A stretch of DNA of 64,000 nt from Streptomyces sp. SLBN-31 (GCF_006715395.1 NZ_VFNC01000001.1:2294001-2358000), one strand, 5' to 3'. Numbered from the stretch's first letter, positions 51,467-62,000 are shown. Notes: generated by a model not told the origin, from the letters alone. Numbers and translations: made by a program.

Positions 51467-51931
51467 ATGGCCGCGGTGGACCTCACCACCCACCCCGGGC
51501 ACCTGGCCCGGCGGCTGCAGCAGGCCCATTACCTGCTGTGGAACACCATGGTCTCGGAGGAGATCACCTCGCCGCAGTTCGCGGTCCTCAACGCGCTCGC
51601 CGACGAGCCGGGCCTGGACCAGCGCACGGTGGGGGAGCGGGTGGGCCTGGACCGTTCCACGATCGCCGAGGTGATCAGCCGGCTCGGCAGGCGTGGGCTG
51701 GTGGACAAGGTGCGCGATCCGCAGGACGGCCGGCGTTTCCTGCTGCGGCTGACCGGCGACGGCGAGCGCACCCACCGCAAGCTGACCGTGCGCACCGCCC
51801 GTATGAACCAGGTCTTCCTGGCCCCGCTGTCCGCCGCCGAGCAGACGGTCTTCTTCGACCTCATCCAGCGGGTCGCGGACGCGGCCGAGGGGCTCCGCAA
51901 CCCGGCGGAACCCCTCCTGGCGCAGGGGTGA
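51467..51931 (+). CDS. pcaV: MarR-family repressor of the protocatechuate operon
   Basis: 154 residues with a winged helix near 55-110: TSPQFAVLNALADEPGLDQR, GLDRSTIAEVISRLGRRGLV, and the wing DPQDGRRFLLRLT. In S. coelicolor the divergent MarR gene of this operon is named pcaV and responds to protocatechuate; the name here rests on position and family. ATG at 51467 (GGGGAG about 8 bp upstream) is preferred over GTG at 51434. Confidence 0.82.
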   Translation: MAAVDLTTHPGHLARRLQQAHYLLWNTMVSEEITSPQFAVLNALADEPGLDQRTVGERVGLDRSTIAEVISRLGRRGLVDKVRDPQDGRRFLLRLTGDGERTHRKLTVRTARMNQVFLAPLSAAEQTVFFDLIQRVADAAEGLRNPAEPLLAQG

Positions 51932-51944
51932 ACGTCGAGAGCGG

Positions 51945-52928
51945 TCAGGAAGCCTTGACGAACACGACCCACACCTGGCCGCTCGCGAAGTTCACCGGCT
52001 TGCCGTCGCCCGTCGTGAAGTCGGTGCCGTCGGCGGCCTTCTCGCGCTTCCAGTCGGCCTGGTAGACCTTCCCGTCCCGCAGCACCTCCGCCTTCCCGGA
52101 GCCCACCGTCTCGGTGTACGGGGTGTTGTTGCCGAGGAAGTCCCGGAAACCGGACTTGCGGATCCTCACGTGCTGGACGACGACGGTCGCCGGGGCGACG
52201 GGCTGCCCGTCGGTCGTCACCGTGGGCGTCCCGTCCATCGAGACCAGCCAGCGGTGGCGGTCGGCCGACCAGCGGAAGGTGAACCGGGCGGAGGGGTAGG
52301 CGACCGTGGCGGAGGTGTCGGCCCGGCCTCCGGCGGGCGCGGCGCCGTAGCGGAAACCGTTGGTGAGCGCACTCGCGCCCGGGGCGGAGCGCATCAGGCG
52401 GGCGGGGCGCAGATAGAGGTTGTGCGGTGCGGGTCTGCCGGTGCCGCGGAAGTAGGCGTCGGTGGCCTTGTCGGGCGGCTCCGCCTTGAGCGGTGCCTTG
52501 TCGATCAGCGGGAGCAGTTTGTGCTGGGCGCCGGAGAAGGCGAGCGTCGGATCGTCGTACTGGCCGAGCAGTTCCAGGTCCGACTCGCGGGCGCTGCGCA
52601 CCGGCCCGACGACCTTGGGCAGCTTGCGCGCGTACACCGCCATCAGCCGGCTCAGTCCGCCCTCGACCTGCTCGACGTACACGACGTCCGCGTCGCGCAG
52701 ACCCGTATGGGGCCGGGCGGGGCCGGAGTTGTCGATCTTCACGGCGAGCACCGAACCGGTGTGGGCGGACGGGGTCGCGGAAGCCGTCGGCGGCTTCAGC
52801 CGACCGCGACCGCCGTCGGCCGGACCGTGTCCGCCCGTGCAGCCCCCGGCCAGCACCGCCGTTCCCGCGGCCAGCAGTGCCACGCCCAGCGAGGTGCGTC
52901 TCTTGCGCACCATTCGTCCCATGCTCAC
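51945..52928 (-). CDS. DUF3048 (YerB-like) lipoprotein
   Basis: 327 residues. A lipoprotein signal ending AVLAGGCTGG places the cysteine near residue 30. The DUF3048 domain reads SVLAVKIDNSGPARPHTGLR, DADVVYVEQVEGGLSRLMAV, VGPVRSARESDLELL and, at the end, GQVWVVFV. It is anchored to the outer face of the membrane; function is unknown. It is convergent with pcaV (13 bp between stops). Confidence 0.86.
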   Translation of the reverse strand: MSMGRMVRKRRTSLGVALLAAGTAVLAGGCTGGHGPADGGRGRLKPPTASATPSAHTGSVLAVKIDNSGPARPHTGLRDADVVYVEQVEGGLSRLMAVYARKLPKVVGPVRSARESDLELLGQYDDPTLAFSGAQHKLLPLIDKAPLKAEPPDKATDAYFRGTGRPAPHNLYLRPARLMRSAPGASALTNGFRYGAAPAGGRADTSATVAYPSARFTFRWSADRHRWLVSMDGTPTVTTDGQPVAPATVVVQHVRIRKSGFRDFLGNNTPYTETVGSGKAEVLRDGKVYQADWKREKAADGTDFTTGDGKPVNFASGQVWVVFVKAS

Positions 52929-53136
52929 CGTTGGCCCCCGTCTCTTGTCAACGATTATGCGCTTATAAGTTCATCGATGGCCATACCCGATCGAATCTGA
53001 TTGGGCGCGTCGAATAAGGCCGAATGGCCCTGAACAACCGGCATCACTTTCGTGCGCGCTTCGGCGGGAGGCGCCCGGGTACCCGGGCGGGACTGCTGCA
53101 CCGGACTCACCGACGCGATGGAGGGAGCGCCACGCG

Positions 53137-54327
53137 ATGAAGGCTGTGACCTGGCAGGGCAAGCGGGACGTACGGGTGGAGAGCGTGCCCGATCCGAAGA
53201 TCCAGGAGCCGACCGACGCGATCATCCGCATCACGTCCACCGGGCTGTGCGGCTCCGACCTGCACCTGTACGAGGTGCTCACCCCGTTCATGACACCGGG
53301 CGACATCCTCGGACACGAACCCATGGGCATCGTCGAGGAGGTCGGGGCGGGCGTGCCGGACCTCGCGGTGGGCGACCGCGTGGTGGTGCCGTTCCAGATC
53401 GCCTGCGGCAACTGCTGGATGTGTCTGACCGGGCTGCCCACGCAGTGCGAGACCACGCAGGTCACCAGCGAGGGCATGGGCGCCGCCCTGTTCGGCTACA
53501 CCCGCCTGTACGGCGCCGTCCCGGGCGCACAGGCCGAGTACCTGCGGGTCCCACAGGCCCAGTTCGGGCCGATCAAGGTCCCCGAGGGCCCGCCCGACGA
53601 CCGCTTCGTGTACCTCTCGGACGTGCTGCCCACCGCCTGGCAGGCCGTCGAGTACGCGGGCGTCCCGAAGGGCGGCAGCGTCGCCGTGCTCGGCCTCGGC
53701 CCGATCGGTGACATGGCCTGCCGGATCGCCATGGCGCGCGGCGCCGGGCGGGTGTTCGGCGTGGACCTGGTGGGCGAGCGGCTGCGCAGGGCGCGGGCGC
53801 GGGGCGTGGAGACGTACAACCTCAAGAGCTTCGACAACGAGAAGGAACTGGTCGAGGCGATCCGCGACGAGACCGACGGGCGGGGCCCCGACGCCGTCAT
53901 CGACGCCGTCGGCACCGAGGCGCACGGCAGCGCGGCGGCCAAACTGGCCCAGCAGGCCTCGGCAATGCTGCCGCGCAAGATCAGCGGGCCCTTCGCCGAG
54001 CGGTTCAGCATCGACCGGCTGGCCGCCCTCCACACCGCGATCGAGCTGGTGCGCCGTGGCGGCACGATCTCGCTGAGCGGTGTCTACGGCGGGATGGCCG
54101 ATCCGATGCCCATGCTCACCATGTTCGACAAGCAGATCCAGCTCCGCATGGGGCAGGCCAACGTACGCCGCTGGAGCGACGAGATCATCCCGTACCTGAC
54201 CGACGAGGACCCGCTCGGCGTCGACGACTTCGCCACCCACCGGCTGCCGCTCAGCGACGCGCCGCGCGCGTACGAGACCTTCCAGAAGAAGCGGGACGGC
54301 ATGGTGAAGGTGCTGATGCAGCCCTGA
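53137..54327 (+). CDS. Zinc-dependent MDR alcohol dehydrogenase, formaldehyde-dehydrogenase-like
   Basis: 396 residues. The catalytic zinc site is in TGLCGSDLHLYE and GHEPMGIVEEVG. A structural-zinc-like Cys cluster lies in CGNCWMCLTGLPTQC, and the NAD-binding loop is GLGPIGDMACRIAMARGAG. The long insertion after the Cys cluster matches glutathione-independent formaldehyde dehydrogenase-like enzymes. It oxidises an alcohol or aldehyde hydrate; the substrate cannot be fixed. ATG at 53137 follows a GGAGGGAGCG ribosome site. Confidence 0.87.
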   Translation: MKAVTWQGKRDVRVESVPDPKIQEPTDAIIRITSTGLCGSDLHLYEVLTPFMTPGDILGHEPMGIVEEVGAGVPDLAVGDRVVVPFQIACGNCWMCLTGLPTQCETTQVTSEGMGAALFGYTRLYGAVPGAQAEYLRVPQAQFGPIKVPEGPPDDRFVYLSDVLPTAWQAVEYAGVPKGGSVAVLGLGPIGDMACRIAMARGAGRVFGVDLVGERLRRARARGVETYNLKSFDNEKELVEAIRDETDGRGPDAVIDAVGTEAHGSAAAKLAQQASAMLPRKISGPFAERFSIDRLAALHTAIELVRRGGTISLSGVYGGMADPMPMLTMFDKQIQLRMGQANVRRWSDEIIPYLTDEDPLGVDDFATHRLPLSDAPRAYETFQKKRDGMVKVLMQP

Positions 54328-54338
54328 CGTGAGTGGGG

Positions 54339-55400
54339 TCAGCCGAGGATCTCGCCGAGGTCGTAGCGGACCGGCTCCTCGAGCTGCGCGTACGTGCAGC
54401 TCTCGGGGGTCCGGTCCGGGCGCCAGCGGCGGAAACGGGCCGTGTGCCGGAAGCGCGCCCCGTTCTCCATGTGGTCGTAGGCCACCTCGGCCACCCGCTC
54501 CGGGCTGAGCGGCACCCAGGACAGGTCCTTCTTGCCCGACCAGCGGCTCGGCGCGCCGGGCAGCCGTGCCGTCTCGTGCGCCGCCTCCTCCGACCAGGCC
54601 GCCCAGGGGTGCCCCGAGACGTCCGCCATCCTGAGCGGCTCCAGCTCCTCGACCAGCTCCGCGCGCCGCTTCATCGGGAAGGCGGCCGACACGCCCACGT
54701 GTTGCAGCCGGCCCCGGTCGTCGTACAGGCCGAGCAGCAGCGAGCCCACGACGGGCCCGCTCTTGTGGAGGCGGTAGCCCGCCACGACGACGTCCGCCGT
54801 CCGCTCGTGCTTGATCTTGAACATGGCACGCTCGTCCTGGCGGTAGCGCCCCGTGAGCGGCTTGGCGATGACACCGTCCAGGCCCGCCCCCTCGTACTGC
54901 TCGAACCAGCCCTGCGCCACCTCCAGGTCGGTCGTCGCCGGCGCGAGGTGTACCGGCGCGGTCACCTGGGACAACGCCCGCTCCAGCAGCGCCCGCCGGT
55001 CGGTGAGCGGCACGTCCAGCAGCGACTCGTCCGCCAGGGCCAGCAGGTCGAAGGCCACGAAGGAGGACGGGGTCCGCTCGGCGAGCGTCCGCACCCGCGA
55101 GTCCGCCGGGTGGATGCGCTCGGTGAGCGCGTCGAAGTCGAGGTGCCCGTCCCGGGCGATCACGATCTCGCCGTCGAGGACGCAACGGTCGGGCACCCGC
55201 TCCCCGAGCGCGCTCACCAGCTCGGGGAAGTACCTGGTCAGCGGCTTGCCGGTCCGGCTGCCCAGCTCGACCTCGTCCCCGTCGCGGAACACGATGGCCC
55301 GGAAGCCGTCCCACTTCGCCTCGTACTGCATGCCCGGCGGGATCTTCGCCACCGACTTGGCGAGCATCGGCTTCACGGGCGGCATCACCGGGAGATCCAT
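54339..55400 (-). CDS. ATP-dependent DNA ligase (LigC/LigD-ligase type)
   Basis: 353 residues. The adenylated lysine is in YEAKWDGFRAIVF (motif I), with GEIVIA (motif III region), FDLLALAD, GLDGVIAKPL (motif IV) and FKIKHERTADVVV (motif V). A C-terminal OB fold begins near ADVVVAGYRL. It seals nicks or ends in non-homologous end joining. It is divergent from a LigD-type polymerase domain gene, which supports a joint repair role. Confidence 0.9.
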   Translation of the reverse strand: MDLPVMPPVKPMLAKSVAKIPPGMQYEAKWDGFRAIVFRDGDEVELGSRTGKPLTRYFPELVSALGERVPDRCVLDGEIVIARDGHLDFDALTERIHPADSRVRTLAERTPSSFVAFDLLALADESLLDVPLTDRRALLERALSQVTAPVHLAPATTDLEVAQGWFEQYEGAGLDGVIAKPLTGRYRQDERAMFKIKHERTADVVVAGYRLHKSGPVVGSLLLGLYDDRGRLQHVGVSAAFPMKRRAELVEELEPLRMADVSGHPWAAWSEEAAHETARLPGAPSRWSGKKDLSWVPLSPERVAEVAYDHMENGARFRHTARFRRWRPDRTPESCTYAQLEEPVRYDLGEILG

Positions 55401-55474
55401 GCCCCCGATTCTGCTCGCATACGTCGCTTGTCGCCCGGTATGCGGTGTTTACGGGGTATGCCTACCGTGTCCGT

Positions 55475-56491
55475 ATGGGTGAAGCGATGGAACTGGAAGC
55501 GGGCGGCCGTACGGTCCGGTTGTCCAGCCCGGACAAGGTCTTCTTCCCGGAGCGCGGGTTCACCAAGCTGGACCTCGCCCGGTACTACATCGCCGTGGGC
55601 CCCGGCATCCTGCGCGCCCTGCGGGACCGGCCCACCACGCTGGAGCGCTACCCGGAAGGCGTCACCGGCGAGTCGTTCTTCCAGAAGCGGGCGCCCAAGA
55701 ACATGCCCGACTGGATCCCGACCGCCCACATCACCTTCCCCAGCGGCCGCAGCGCCGACGAGATGTGCCCCACGGAGGAGGCCGCCGTCCTGTGGGCGGC
55801 CCAGTTCGGCACCCTCACCTTCCACCCATGGCCGGTGCGCCGCGACGACGTCGACCGCCCCGACGAACTGCGCATCGACCTCGACCCGCAGCCCGGCACC
55901 GACTACGACGACGCCGTGCACGCCGCCCACGAACTGCGTGCCGTCCTCGACGAGTTCGGTGGCCTCAAGGGCTTCCCGAAGACCTCCGGCGGACGCGGCC
56001 TGCACGTCTTCGTGCCGATCGAACCGCGCTGGACCTTCACCCAGGTGCGGCGCGCCGCCATCGCCGTGGGCCGCGAGATGGAGCGCAGGATGCCGGACCG
56101 CGTGACCATCAAGTGGTGGAAGGAGGAGCGCGGCGAGCGCATCTTCGTCGACTACAACCAGACGGCCCGCGACCGCACCATCGCCTCCGCCTACTCCGTA
56201 CGGCCCCGCCCGCACGCCCCCGTCTCGGCGCCTCTGCGCTGGGAGGAGGTCGGGGTCGCGCATCCGCAGGACTTCGACATCGCCACCATGCCCGCGCGGT
56301 TCGCCGAACTCGGCGACGTCCACGCGGACATGGACGACCACCGCTACTCCCTGGAGGCCCTGCTCGAACTGGCCCGCCGCGACGAACACGACCACGGTCT
56401 GGGCGATCTGCCGTACCCGCCCGAGTACCCCAAGATGCCGGGGGAGCCCAGACGGGTCCAGCCGAGCCGGGCCCGCAAGGACCTCTCCTGA
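55475..56491 (+). CDS. LigD-type primase/polymerase domain protein
   Basis: 338 residues. It has the archaeo-eukaryotic primase fold of LigD PolDom: LSSPDKVFFPERGFTKLDLA, PTTLERYPEGVTGESFFQKR, the metal-binding RIDLDPQP (D-x-D), KTSGGRGLHVFVPIEP and FVDYNQTARDRT. It fills gaps with nucleotides during end joining. It stands as a separate protein rather than fused to ligase and nuclease domains as in mycobacterial LigD. ATG at 55475 is preferred over 55445 because the domain begins right after it. Confidence 0.9.
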   Translation: MGEAMELEAGGRTVRLSSPDKVFFPERGFTKLDLARYYIAVGPGILRALRDRPTTLERYPEGVTGESFFQKRAPKNMPDWIPTAHITFPSGRSADEMCPTEEAAVLWAAQFGTLTFHPWPVRRDDVDRPDELRIDLDPQPGTDYDDAVHAAHELRAVLDEFGGLKGFPKTSGGRGLHVFVPIEPRWTFTQVRRAAIAVGREMERRMPDRVTIKWWKEERGERIFVDYNQTARDRTIASAYSVRPRPHAPVSAPLRWEEVGVAHPQDFDIATMPARFAELGDVHADMDDHRYSLEALLELARRDEHDHGLGDLPYPPEYPKMPGEPRRVQPSRARKDLS

Positions 56492-56620
56492 CCACTGCGA
56501 AGACGGTTCACTCGGTGAACGGTTCCTCCAGGACGTGGATCAGCCGCCACGGTCCCATCTCGCCGTCGCGCGCCGATCCTCGGTCGGCCGTCGCCCGCGC
56601 GCAAGCGGCTTTCGCGGAGC

Positions 56621-56632
56621 GAGAGCGCTCTC
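56621..56632. promoter_or_regulatory. LacI-type operator palindrome
   Basis: GAGAGCGCTCTC is a perfect 12-bp palindrome with a central CG, the shape expected for LacI/GalR-family operators. It lies 57 bp before the regulator's start, so it probably mediates autoregulation. Confidence 0.75.
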
Positions 56633-56688
56633 ACGTCGGTGGTCGCCCCGGGCTATCCTGATCCGCACCCGCCGACGAGGAGCCACGA

Positions 56689-57723
56689 GTGACCGACACC
56701 GCACCACGCCCCACGCTGGAGGCCGTGGCCGCCCGGGCGGGCGTGTCGCGGGCCACCGTCTCACGGGTGGTCAACGGCGGGGACGGCGTGCGCGAAGCGC
56801 TCGTCGACCGGGTGCGGCAGGCCGTGGAGGAACTCGGGTACGTGCCGAACCAGGCCGCCCGCAGCCTGGTCACCCGGCGTCATGACGCCGTCGCCGTGGT
56901 CATCGCCGAACCGGAGACCCGGGTCTTCGCCGACCCCTTCTTCGCCCTCCAGCTGCGCGGCATCAGCAAGGAGCTGACGGCCCACGACAACCAGCTCGTG
57001 CTGCTCCTCACCGAGGGCCGCGACGACCACGTCCGCGTCGGCCGCTACCTCGCCGGCGGCCACGTCGACGGCGCGCTCGTCTTCTCGCTGCACCTCGACG
57101 ACCCGCTGCCGGGGCTGATCCAGCATGCCGGGGTGCCGACCGTGTTCGGCGGCCGGCCCGGCTGGAGCGAGAGCGGCGGCGACGCCGTGTACGTCGACAG
57201 CGACAACCGGGGCGGCGCCCGCGAGGCCGTACGGCACCTGGTCGGCCTCGGCCGCTCCCGCGTCGCGCACATCACCGGCCCCCTGGACCAGACGTCCGCC
57301 GCCGACCGGCTCGAAGGCTTTCGTGACGTCATGCCCGACGCGGACCCGCGGCTGGTCGAGGAGAGCGACTTCACGCCGGCCGGCGGCGAGCGGGCGATGC
57401 GCGAGCTGCTGGACCGGCGCCCCGACGTGGACGCGGTCTTCGCCGCGAACGACCTCACCGCCGCCGGTGCCCTGCGGGTGCTGCGCGAGCGTGGACGGCG
57501 GGTGCCCGAGGACGTGGCCGTGATCGGCTTCGACGACATGCTGCCCGTCGCCGAGCAGACCGACCCGCCCCTGACGACGGTCCGTCAGGACATCGAAGGA
57601 ATGGGCCGGTTGATGGCACGCCTGTTGCTGGACCGGCTCGGACACCGCACCGACGAGGGCGCCGAGGGCGCGCCGTCCAGCGTGGTGCTGCCCACCACCC
57701 TGGTGCGACGGGCCTCGGCGTGA
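56689..57723 (+). CDS. LacI-family transcriptional regulator
   Basis: 344 residues, GTG start with GAGGAGCC upstream. The HTH and hinge are TLEAVAARAGVSRATVSRVV and YVPNQAARSLVTRR; the periplasmic-binding-like ligand domain runs from AVVIAEPETRVFADPFFALQ to IGFDDMLPVAEQTDPPLTTV. It should respond to a sugar or related small molecule. No sugar transport or catabolic gene is adjacent, so its regulon is elsewhere or only itself. Confidence 0.9.
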   Translation: MTDTAPRPTLEAVAARAGVSRATVSRVVNGGDGVREALVDRVRQAVEELGYVPNQAARSLVTRRHDAVAVVIAEPETRVFADPFFALQLRGISKELTAHDNQLVLLLTEGRDDHVRVGRYLAGGHVDGALVFSLHLDDPLPGLIQHAGVPTVFGGRPGWSESGGDAVYVDSDNRGGAREAVRHLVGLGRSRVAHITGPLDQTSAADRLEGFRDVMPDADPRLVEESDFTPAGGERAMRELLDRRPDVDAVFAANDLTAAGALRVLRERGRRVPEDVAVIGFDDMLPVAEQTDPPLTTVRQDIEGMGRLMARLLLDRLGHRTDEGAEGAPSSVVLPTTLVRRASA

Positions 57724-57741
57724 CGCTCCCCGGCGCCTCCC

Positions 57742-58527
57742 TCACGCCTGTGCCGGCTCGCTCCTGATGACGGCGAAGCGGGCGCCGTACGGGTCGGCGA
57801 GCCTCGCCACGGTGCCCACGCCCTCGATCCGGGTGGCCGGCATCCGCACCGTCCCGCCCAGCTCCCGCGCCCGGTCCACCGTGGCCTCCGCGTCGGCGAC
57901 CTCGAAGTACGGAAGCCAGTAGGGGCTGTCCTCGGAAGGGTCGTCGGCGACCGAGACGATGCCGCCGAACATGGCGTCCTCACCGCCCTCGGCGGGGTTC
58001 ACGCACGTGTACGTACCACCGGGGAAGGGCACCGCGGAGGTCTCCAGGCCGAGGGTCTCGTGGTAGAACCAGGCCGCCGCGGCCATGTCCGGGGTGTACA
58101 GCTCCACCCAGGACAGCGCGCCCACCTCGTTCGCCAGGTCGACGCCCTTGGTCCGGCCGGGCTGCCAGATGCCGAAGGGCACGCCCGCCTTGTCCCCGAG
58201 GATCGCCATGCGGCCCTCGCCCATCACGTCCATGGGCTGCATGAACACGCTGCCGTGGGCCTGCTCGGCGGCCTTGGCGGTGGCGTCGGCGTCGGAGGAG
58301 CGGAAGTAGACGGTCCAGGAAGGCGGGCCCTGCTCGGGCCCGGTCTGCATGGCGCCGGCCACCGTCTTCCCGTCCAGCTGGAAGAAGCCGTAGCCGCCGG
58401 CGTCCGGTCCCGCCGACTCGAACCGCCAGCCGAAGAGCCCGCCGTAGAAGGAGATGGCGCCCTCGATGTCGGACGTGCCGACGTCGATCCAGTTCGGAGC
58501 GCCGTTGACGAAACGGGTGGTGAGCAT
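57742..58527 (-). CDS. VOC-superfamily protein with two glyoxalase-like domains
   Basis: 261 residues, two tandem VOC units. The first begins APNWIDVGTSDIEGAISFYG, the second VGALSWVELYTPDMAAAAWF. Each has a FYxxxFGW or FYHETLGL helix and an end strand (GVPFGIWQPG; YGARFAVIRSE). VOC proteins bind a metal and act as lyases, dioxygenases or resistance proteins; no specific function can be given. Convergent with the LacI gene. Confidence 0.85.
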   Translation of the reverse strand: MLTTRFVNGAPNWIDVGTSDIEGAISFYGGLFGWRFESAGPDAGGYGFFQLDGKTVAGAMQTGPEQGPPSWTVYFRSSDADATAKAAEQAHGSVFMQPMDVMGEGRMAILGDKAGVPFGIWQPGRTKGVDLANEVGALSWVELYTPDMAAAAWFYHETLGLETSAVPFPGGTYTCVNPAEGGEDAMFGGIVSVADDPSEDSPYWLPYFEVADAEATVDRARELGGTVRMPATRIEGVGTVARLADPYGARFAVIRSEPAQA

Positions 58528-58738
58528 GTCGCCCTCCTCGCAGGGGTCCCGTTCTGTGCACTGCCGAGTCTTGCACCGCCCACTGACAATCGCCGCCGGA
58601 ACGGATCACGCCGCATTCCGCGCGCCGCCGTGCGCCACGGTGGGCGGGCGCGTCACCATCAGGTGGCCGGGGGCCGTGAACGACGGCGTTGATCGGGCGT
58701 TGAGCGAACGTTTTTCGCCGCCCGGCACGATCACGCCC

Positions 58739-58984
58739 ATGCACATCGACTCCATCACCCCGGACGACCTCACCTGGCAGGCCCAGGCCCTGTGCGCGCA
58801 GACCGGGGCCGACTTCTTCTTCCCCGAGCCCGGCAGTTCGGTGCGCGAGGCCAAGCGCATCTGCGCCCTGTGCGAGATGCGGCCCGCGTGCCTGGAGTAC
58901 GCGCTGCGCAACGACGAGCGCTTCGGGGTCTGGGGCGGGTTGTCGGAGAAGGAGCGGCTGGAGCTCAGGCGCACCCGGTACTGA
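58739..58984 (+). CDS. WhiB-family iron-sulfur regulator
   Basis: 81 residues. Four cysteines (C19, C42, C45, C51) are in the WhiB spacing C-x22-C-x2-C-x5-C and should hold a [4Fe-4S] cluster. The beta-turn GVWGG (63-67) and the basic C-terminal RLELRRTRY complete the family pattern. Such proteins bind the principal sigma factor and adjust transcription in development or stress. ATG at 58739 is chosen because the domain starts there. Which Wbl paralogue it is cannot be decided here. Confidence 0.93.
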   Translation: MHIDSITPDDLTWQAQALCAQTGADFFFPEPGSSVREAKRICALCEMRPACLEYALRNDERFGVWGGLSEKERLELRRTRY

Positions 58985-58992
58985 GCGAAAAT

Positions 58993-59017
58993 CCGCCCGC
59001 CGCACGTGCGTGGGCGG
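58993..59017 (+). terminator. GC-rich hairpin after whiB-like gene
   Basis: CCGCCCGCCGCAC and the following GTGCGTGGGCGG pair with one small irregularity and almost no loop. The hairpin starts 8 bp after the WhiB stop and ends 14 bp before the next ATG, so it may end transcription or regulate the downstream gene. Confidence 0.45.
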
Positions 59018-59031
59018 GCACAATCCCCCGC

Positions 59032-62000
59032 ATGGTCCGCCTCACCCCGCAGCAGCAGACCGAGAGCCTGCTCAGCGCCCTCGATCCGCTCGCCCACCCG
59101 CACCGCATGCGGGAACTCGCCGTGCGCGTCCGGATGACGACACCCCTGCGACCGCTTCTGGAGGAACTCGAGGCGCGGGGCACCTACGGCCGGCAGCTCG
59201 CCGTCGTCGCCGCGTCCGTCGGGCGCGACGCCGACTGGATCGCCGCGCGGATCGCCGACCCGGACTCCTTCGTACGCGGTCACGCGCTGCGGGTCGCCGA
59301 CAGCCTGGGCGTTCCCGACAGCGCCTTCGAGGCGGGACTCGCCGACGCCTGCGAGACCGTGCGCCGGGACCTGCTGCGCGCGGTGGTCGCCTCAAGGCGC
59401 ACCGCGCTCGCCGACCGCCTCGTCGACACGCTCCGCGCGGACTGGGGCGACACCGAGGCGGCCCGCCTGCTGCCCGGCTGCACGGCCGGCACGGTCGAGC
59501 GGCTGCTGCCCGGGCTCCTGCACGCCGTCGGCGCGTGGACGGCACTGGTGCGACGGCACCCGGCGATCCTGCTCGACGCGCTGGAGGAACAGCTGACCGC
59601 GCTGCCGCCGGCACTGCGCGAGACCTGGTGGACGCGCTACGACCGCGCGGTGGCCGCCGTCAGTCCGACCGCGCCGCTGCGGGTGCTCGGGCTGCTGGAA
59701 CGGCTGGGTCCCGCCCGTCTGCCGTACGAACTCCGCGCCCAGGTATGGAGGTTCGCGGCCGTGGACCCGGGCCTGGTGTTGCGGCTGCTGCTCACACCCG
59801 CCTGGGCCGACGTGGTCGGCGTTCACGCGATGAGCCCGGCCGCCCTGCGTCGCCTCGCCCGCTCCGGACGGCCCGAACTCGTCGACTACGGCCGCTCGTT
59901 GGCGCCGTACGGCGCCCTGCCGACCCTGCTGGCGGCACTCCCGCCCGGCGGCAGGCAGGCGCTGTTCGCCGCCGTCGGCGAAGGGCGCGGCGGCTCCGAC
60001 ATCATCGATGCCACCGTCCTGGACGTCCTGACGCGCCGTCACGCCGCCGATGTGGCCCGCGAGTCCGCGGCCCGGGCCCGCGAGCGGGGGGCCCGGTGGA
60101 GTGCGGTGCTGCTCGCCGAGTCCTATCTGCCCGTCGCCGAGGTGCGCGAGCGGCTGCTCGCGGCGACCCGGCGTCCGGCCGCCGAGGACCGGGCCGAGGC
60201 CTGGCCGCTGCTGATCCGCAACGCCGCGCGCTGGGGCGACCCGGCCGCCGTCACCGCCGTACTGCGGGACATGGAGCGGCTGCGCAACGAACAGGACCCG
60301 GTCCGCTCGGCCGCGCTGCGCGCCCTCGCCGACACCCGGGCGGCCCTGTTCACCGAGGACGCGGCGCCCCACCTGGACCGGATCGCCGGTGACGCCGTCG
60401 AGGCCCGCGACTCCTCGCCGGAGACCCGGCGGCGGCTGAGTGAGCTCGCCGTGGCCGTGCTGCGCGAGCACGCGGCGGGCGGCTCCAGGGAACTGGTGAA
60501 CTGGGCGCTGCGCACCCTGGTCCGGATCTCCGGCCACACCGGCGGCGCCGACCTCGGGCTCCTCGACCGCACGCTGCGGCGCGGCCAGGAGCACCAGGTG
60601 TTCGACGCGCTGCGGCCGTGGATCGAGGCGGGCGCCGAGAAGGCCGACTACGGCCTGGCCTTCGCCCTCGCCCGGGGCGTGGGCCGTCGCGCGGCCGGCA
60701 TGACCGAGCTGCAGGAACTGCTGTGGCAGGCCGTCCGGTACGGCGGCGACTCCACCGTGCGCACGGCCGTCGACCTGTGGCTGGACCCGCCCGCCGCGCG
60801 CGACGAGCGGGTGGCGCGCCTCCTCACCCACGAGCCGTCGGCGGCCGCGCTGCCCGCCGTGTGGCGCACCGTCGTCCGGCGCCGCACCGACCTGCTGGAC
60901 GGCCTGCTCGCCGAGACCCCGCCGCACGGGCGCTTCCTGACCAAGGGCACCCCGTGGACCGTACCGGCGACCGTGGAGGTACGACGCTGGGTGCCGCGTC
61001 AACAGGCTGCCCTGCTACGGCAGTTGGCCACCCTGGCGGGAGACGCCGCCCTGCCCGTGCACCAGCGGGCGCAGGCGGTGGCCCGGGCGGCGTACGTTCC
61101 GGACGGCGGTGCCGGTCTCGTCCGCCGCTGGATGGCGTCGTCCGACGTCGTCCTGGCGGAGGCGGCACTCGCCGCGCTGTCCCGCACCGACCGCCCCGCC
61201 GACACCCTGCCCGAGCTGCTGGCCCACGCCGGCACGGAACGGGCCCGGGTCGCGGTCTACGCGGCCACGCGCGCGAGTCGTCACGCACCGCCGTCGCGCC
61301 TGGCAGCGCAGCTCACGGACGTGATCACCGCCCCGGACGCCAAGGTGACCAGCCGCAAGGAGGCCGTCCGGCTCGCCGCCGCCAGACTGCCGGTGCCGTC
61401 GGCCGCGCGCCTGGTCGCCGAGACCTACGCGCGCTCCGGCACCCACGCCGACGTGCGGGCGGCCTGTGTCGCCTGCACCGGGGGACTGCTGGCCCATGAG
61501 GAGATCTGGGCACTGCTGCGGGACGCAGCGGGCGCCGAACCGGTGCTGCGCGCCGCCGTGCTGCGGGTCACACCGTTCGCCCTGCCCGAACCCCAGCGGG
61601 AGCGGTACGCCGCCCTGGTGCGCGAGGTCAGCGGCACGGACGACCCGGAGACCGCGGACCTCGCCTTCGAGGCCCTGGCCCGCTGGACCGCGTGGTCCCC
61701 CGAGGCGCCCGCGGTGCTGGCCCGGGCCGTGACGGACCTGTCGGAGCGCGCCAACTGGCACGCCGCCGCCCGGGGCCTGGTCACGGCAGCGTCGGCGAGC
61801 CCTGAGGGCGCCCTCGGGCTGCGCGAGGCGCTGCGGACCCTGGCCGAGACCCCGGCCGACGCCGAGCCCGACGCCGAGGAGGGGCGCGACCGGCCCGCCC
61901 GCCGGCGCATCGCGTTTCTCGCCGCGTGCCTCGGGGACGGCGCCCGGTCCGCTCCGGCGGCCCTGCGCCCCGCCGCCCGCGCCGCGAGCGAGGTGCTGGG

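Noticed and set aside
59392..61002. Long minus-strand frame opposite the HEAT-like gene
   Set aside because: Shadow frame; composition is Gly/Arg/Gln-rich and shows no motif.
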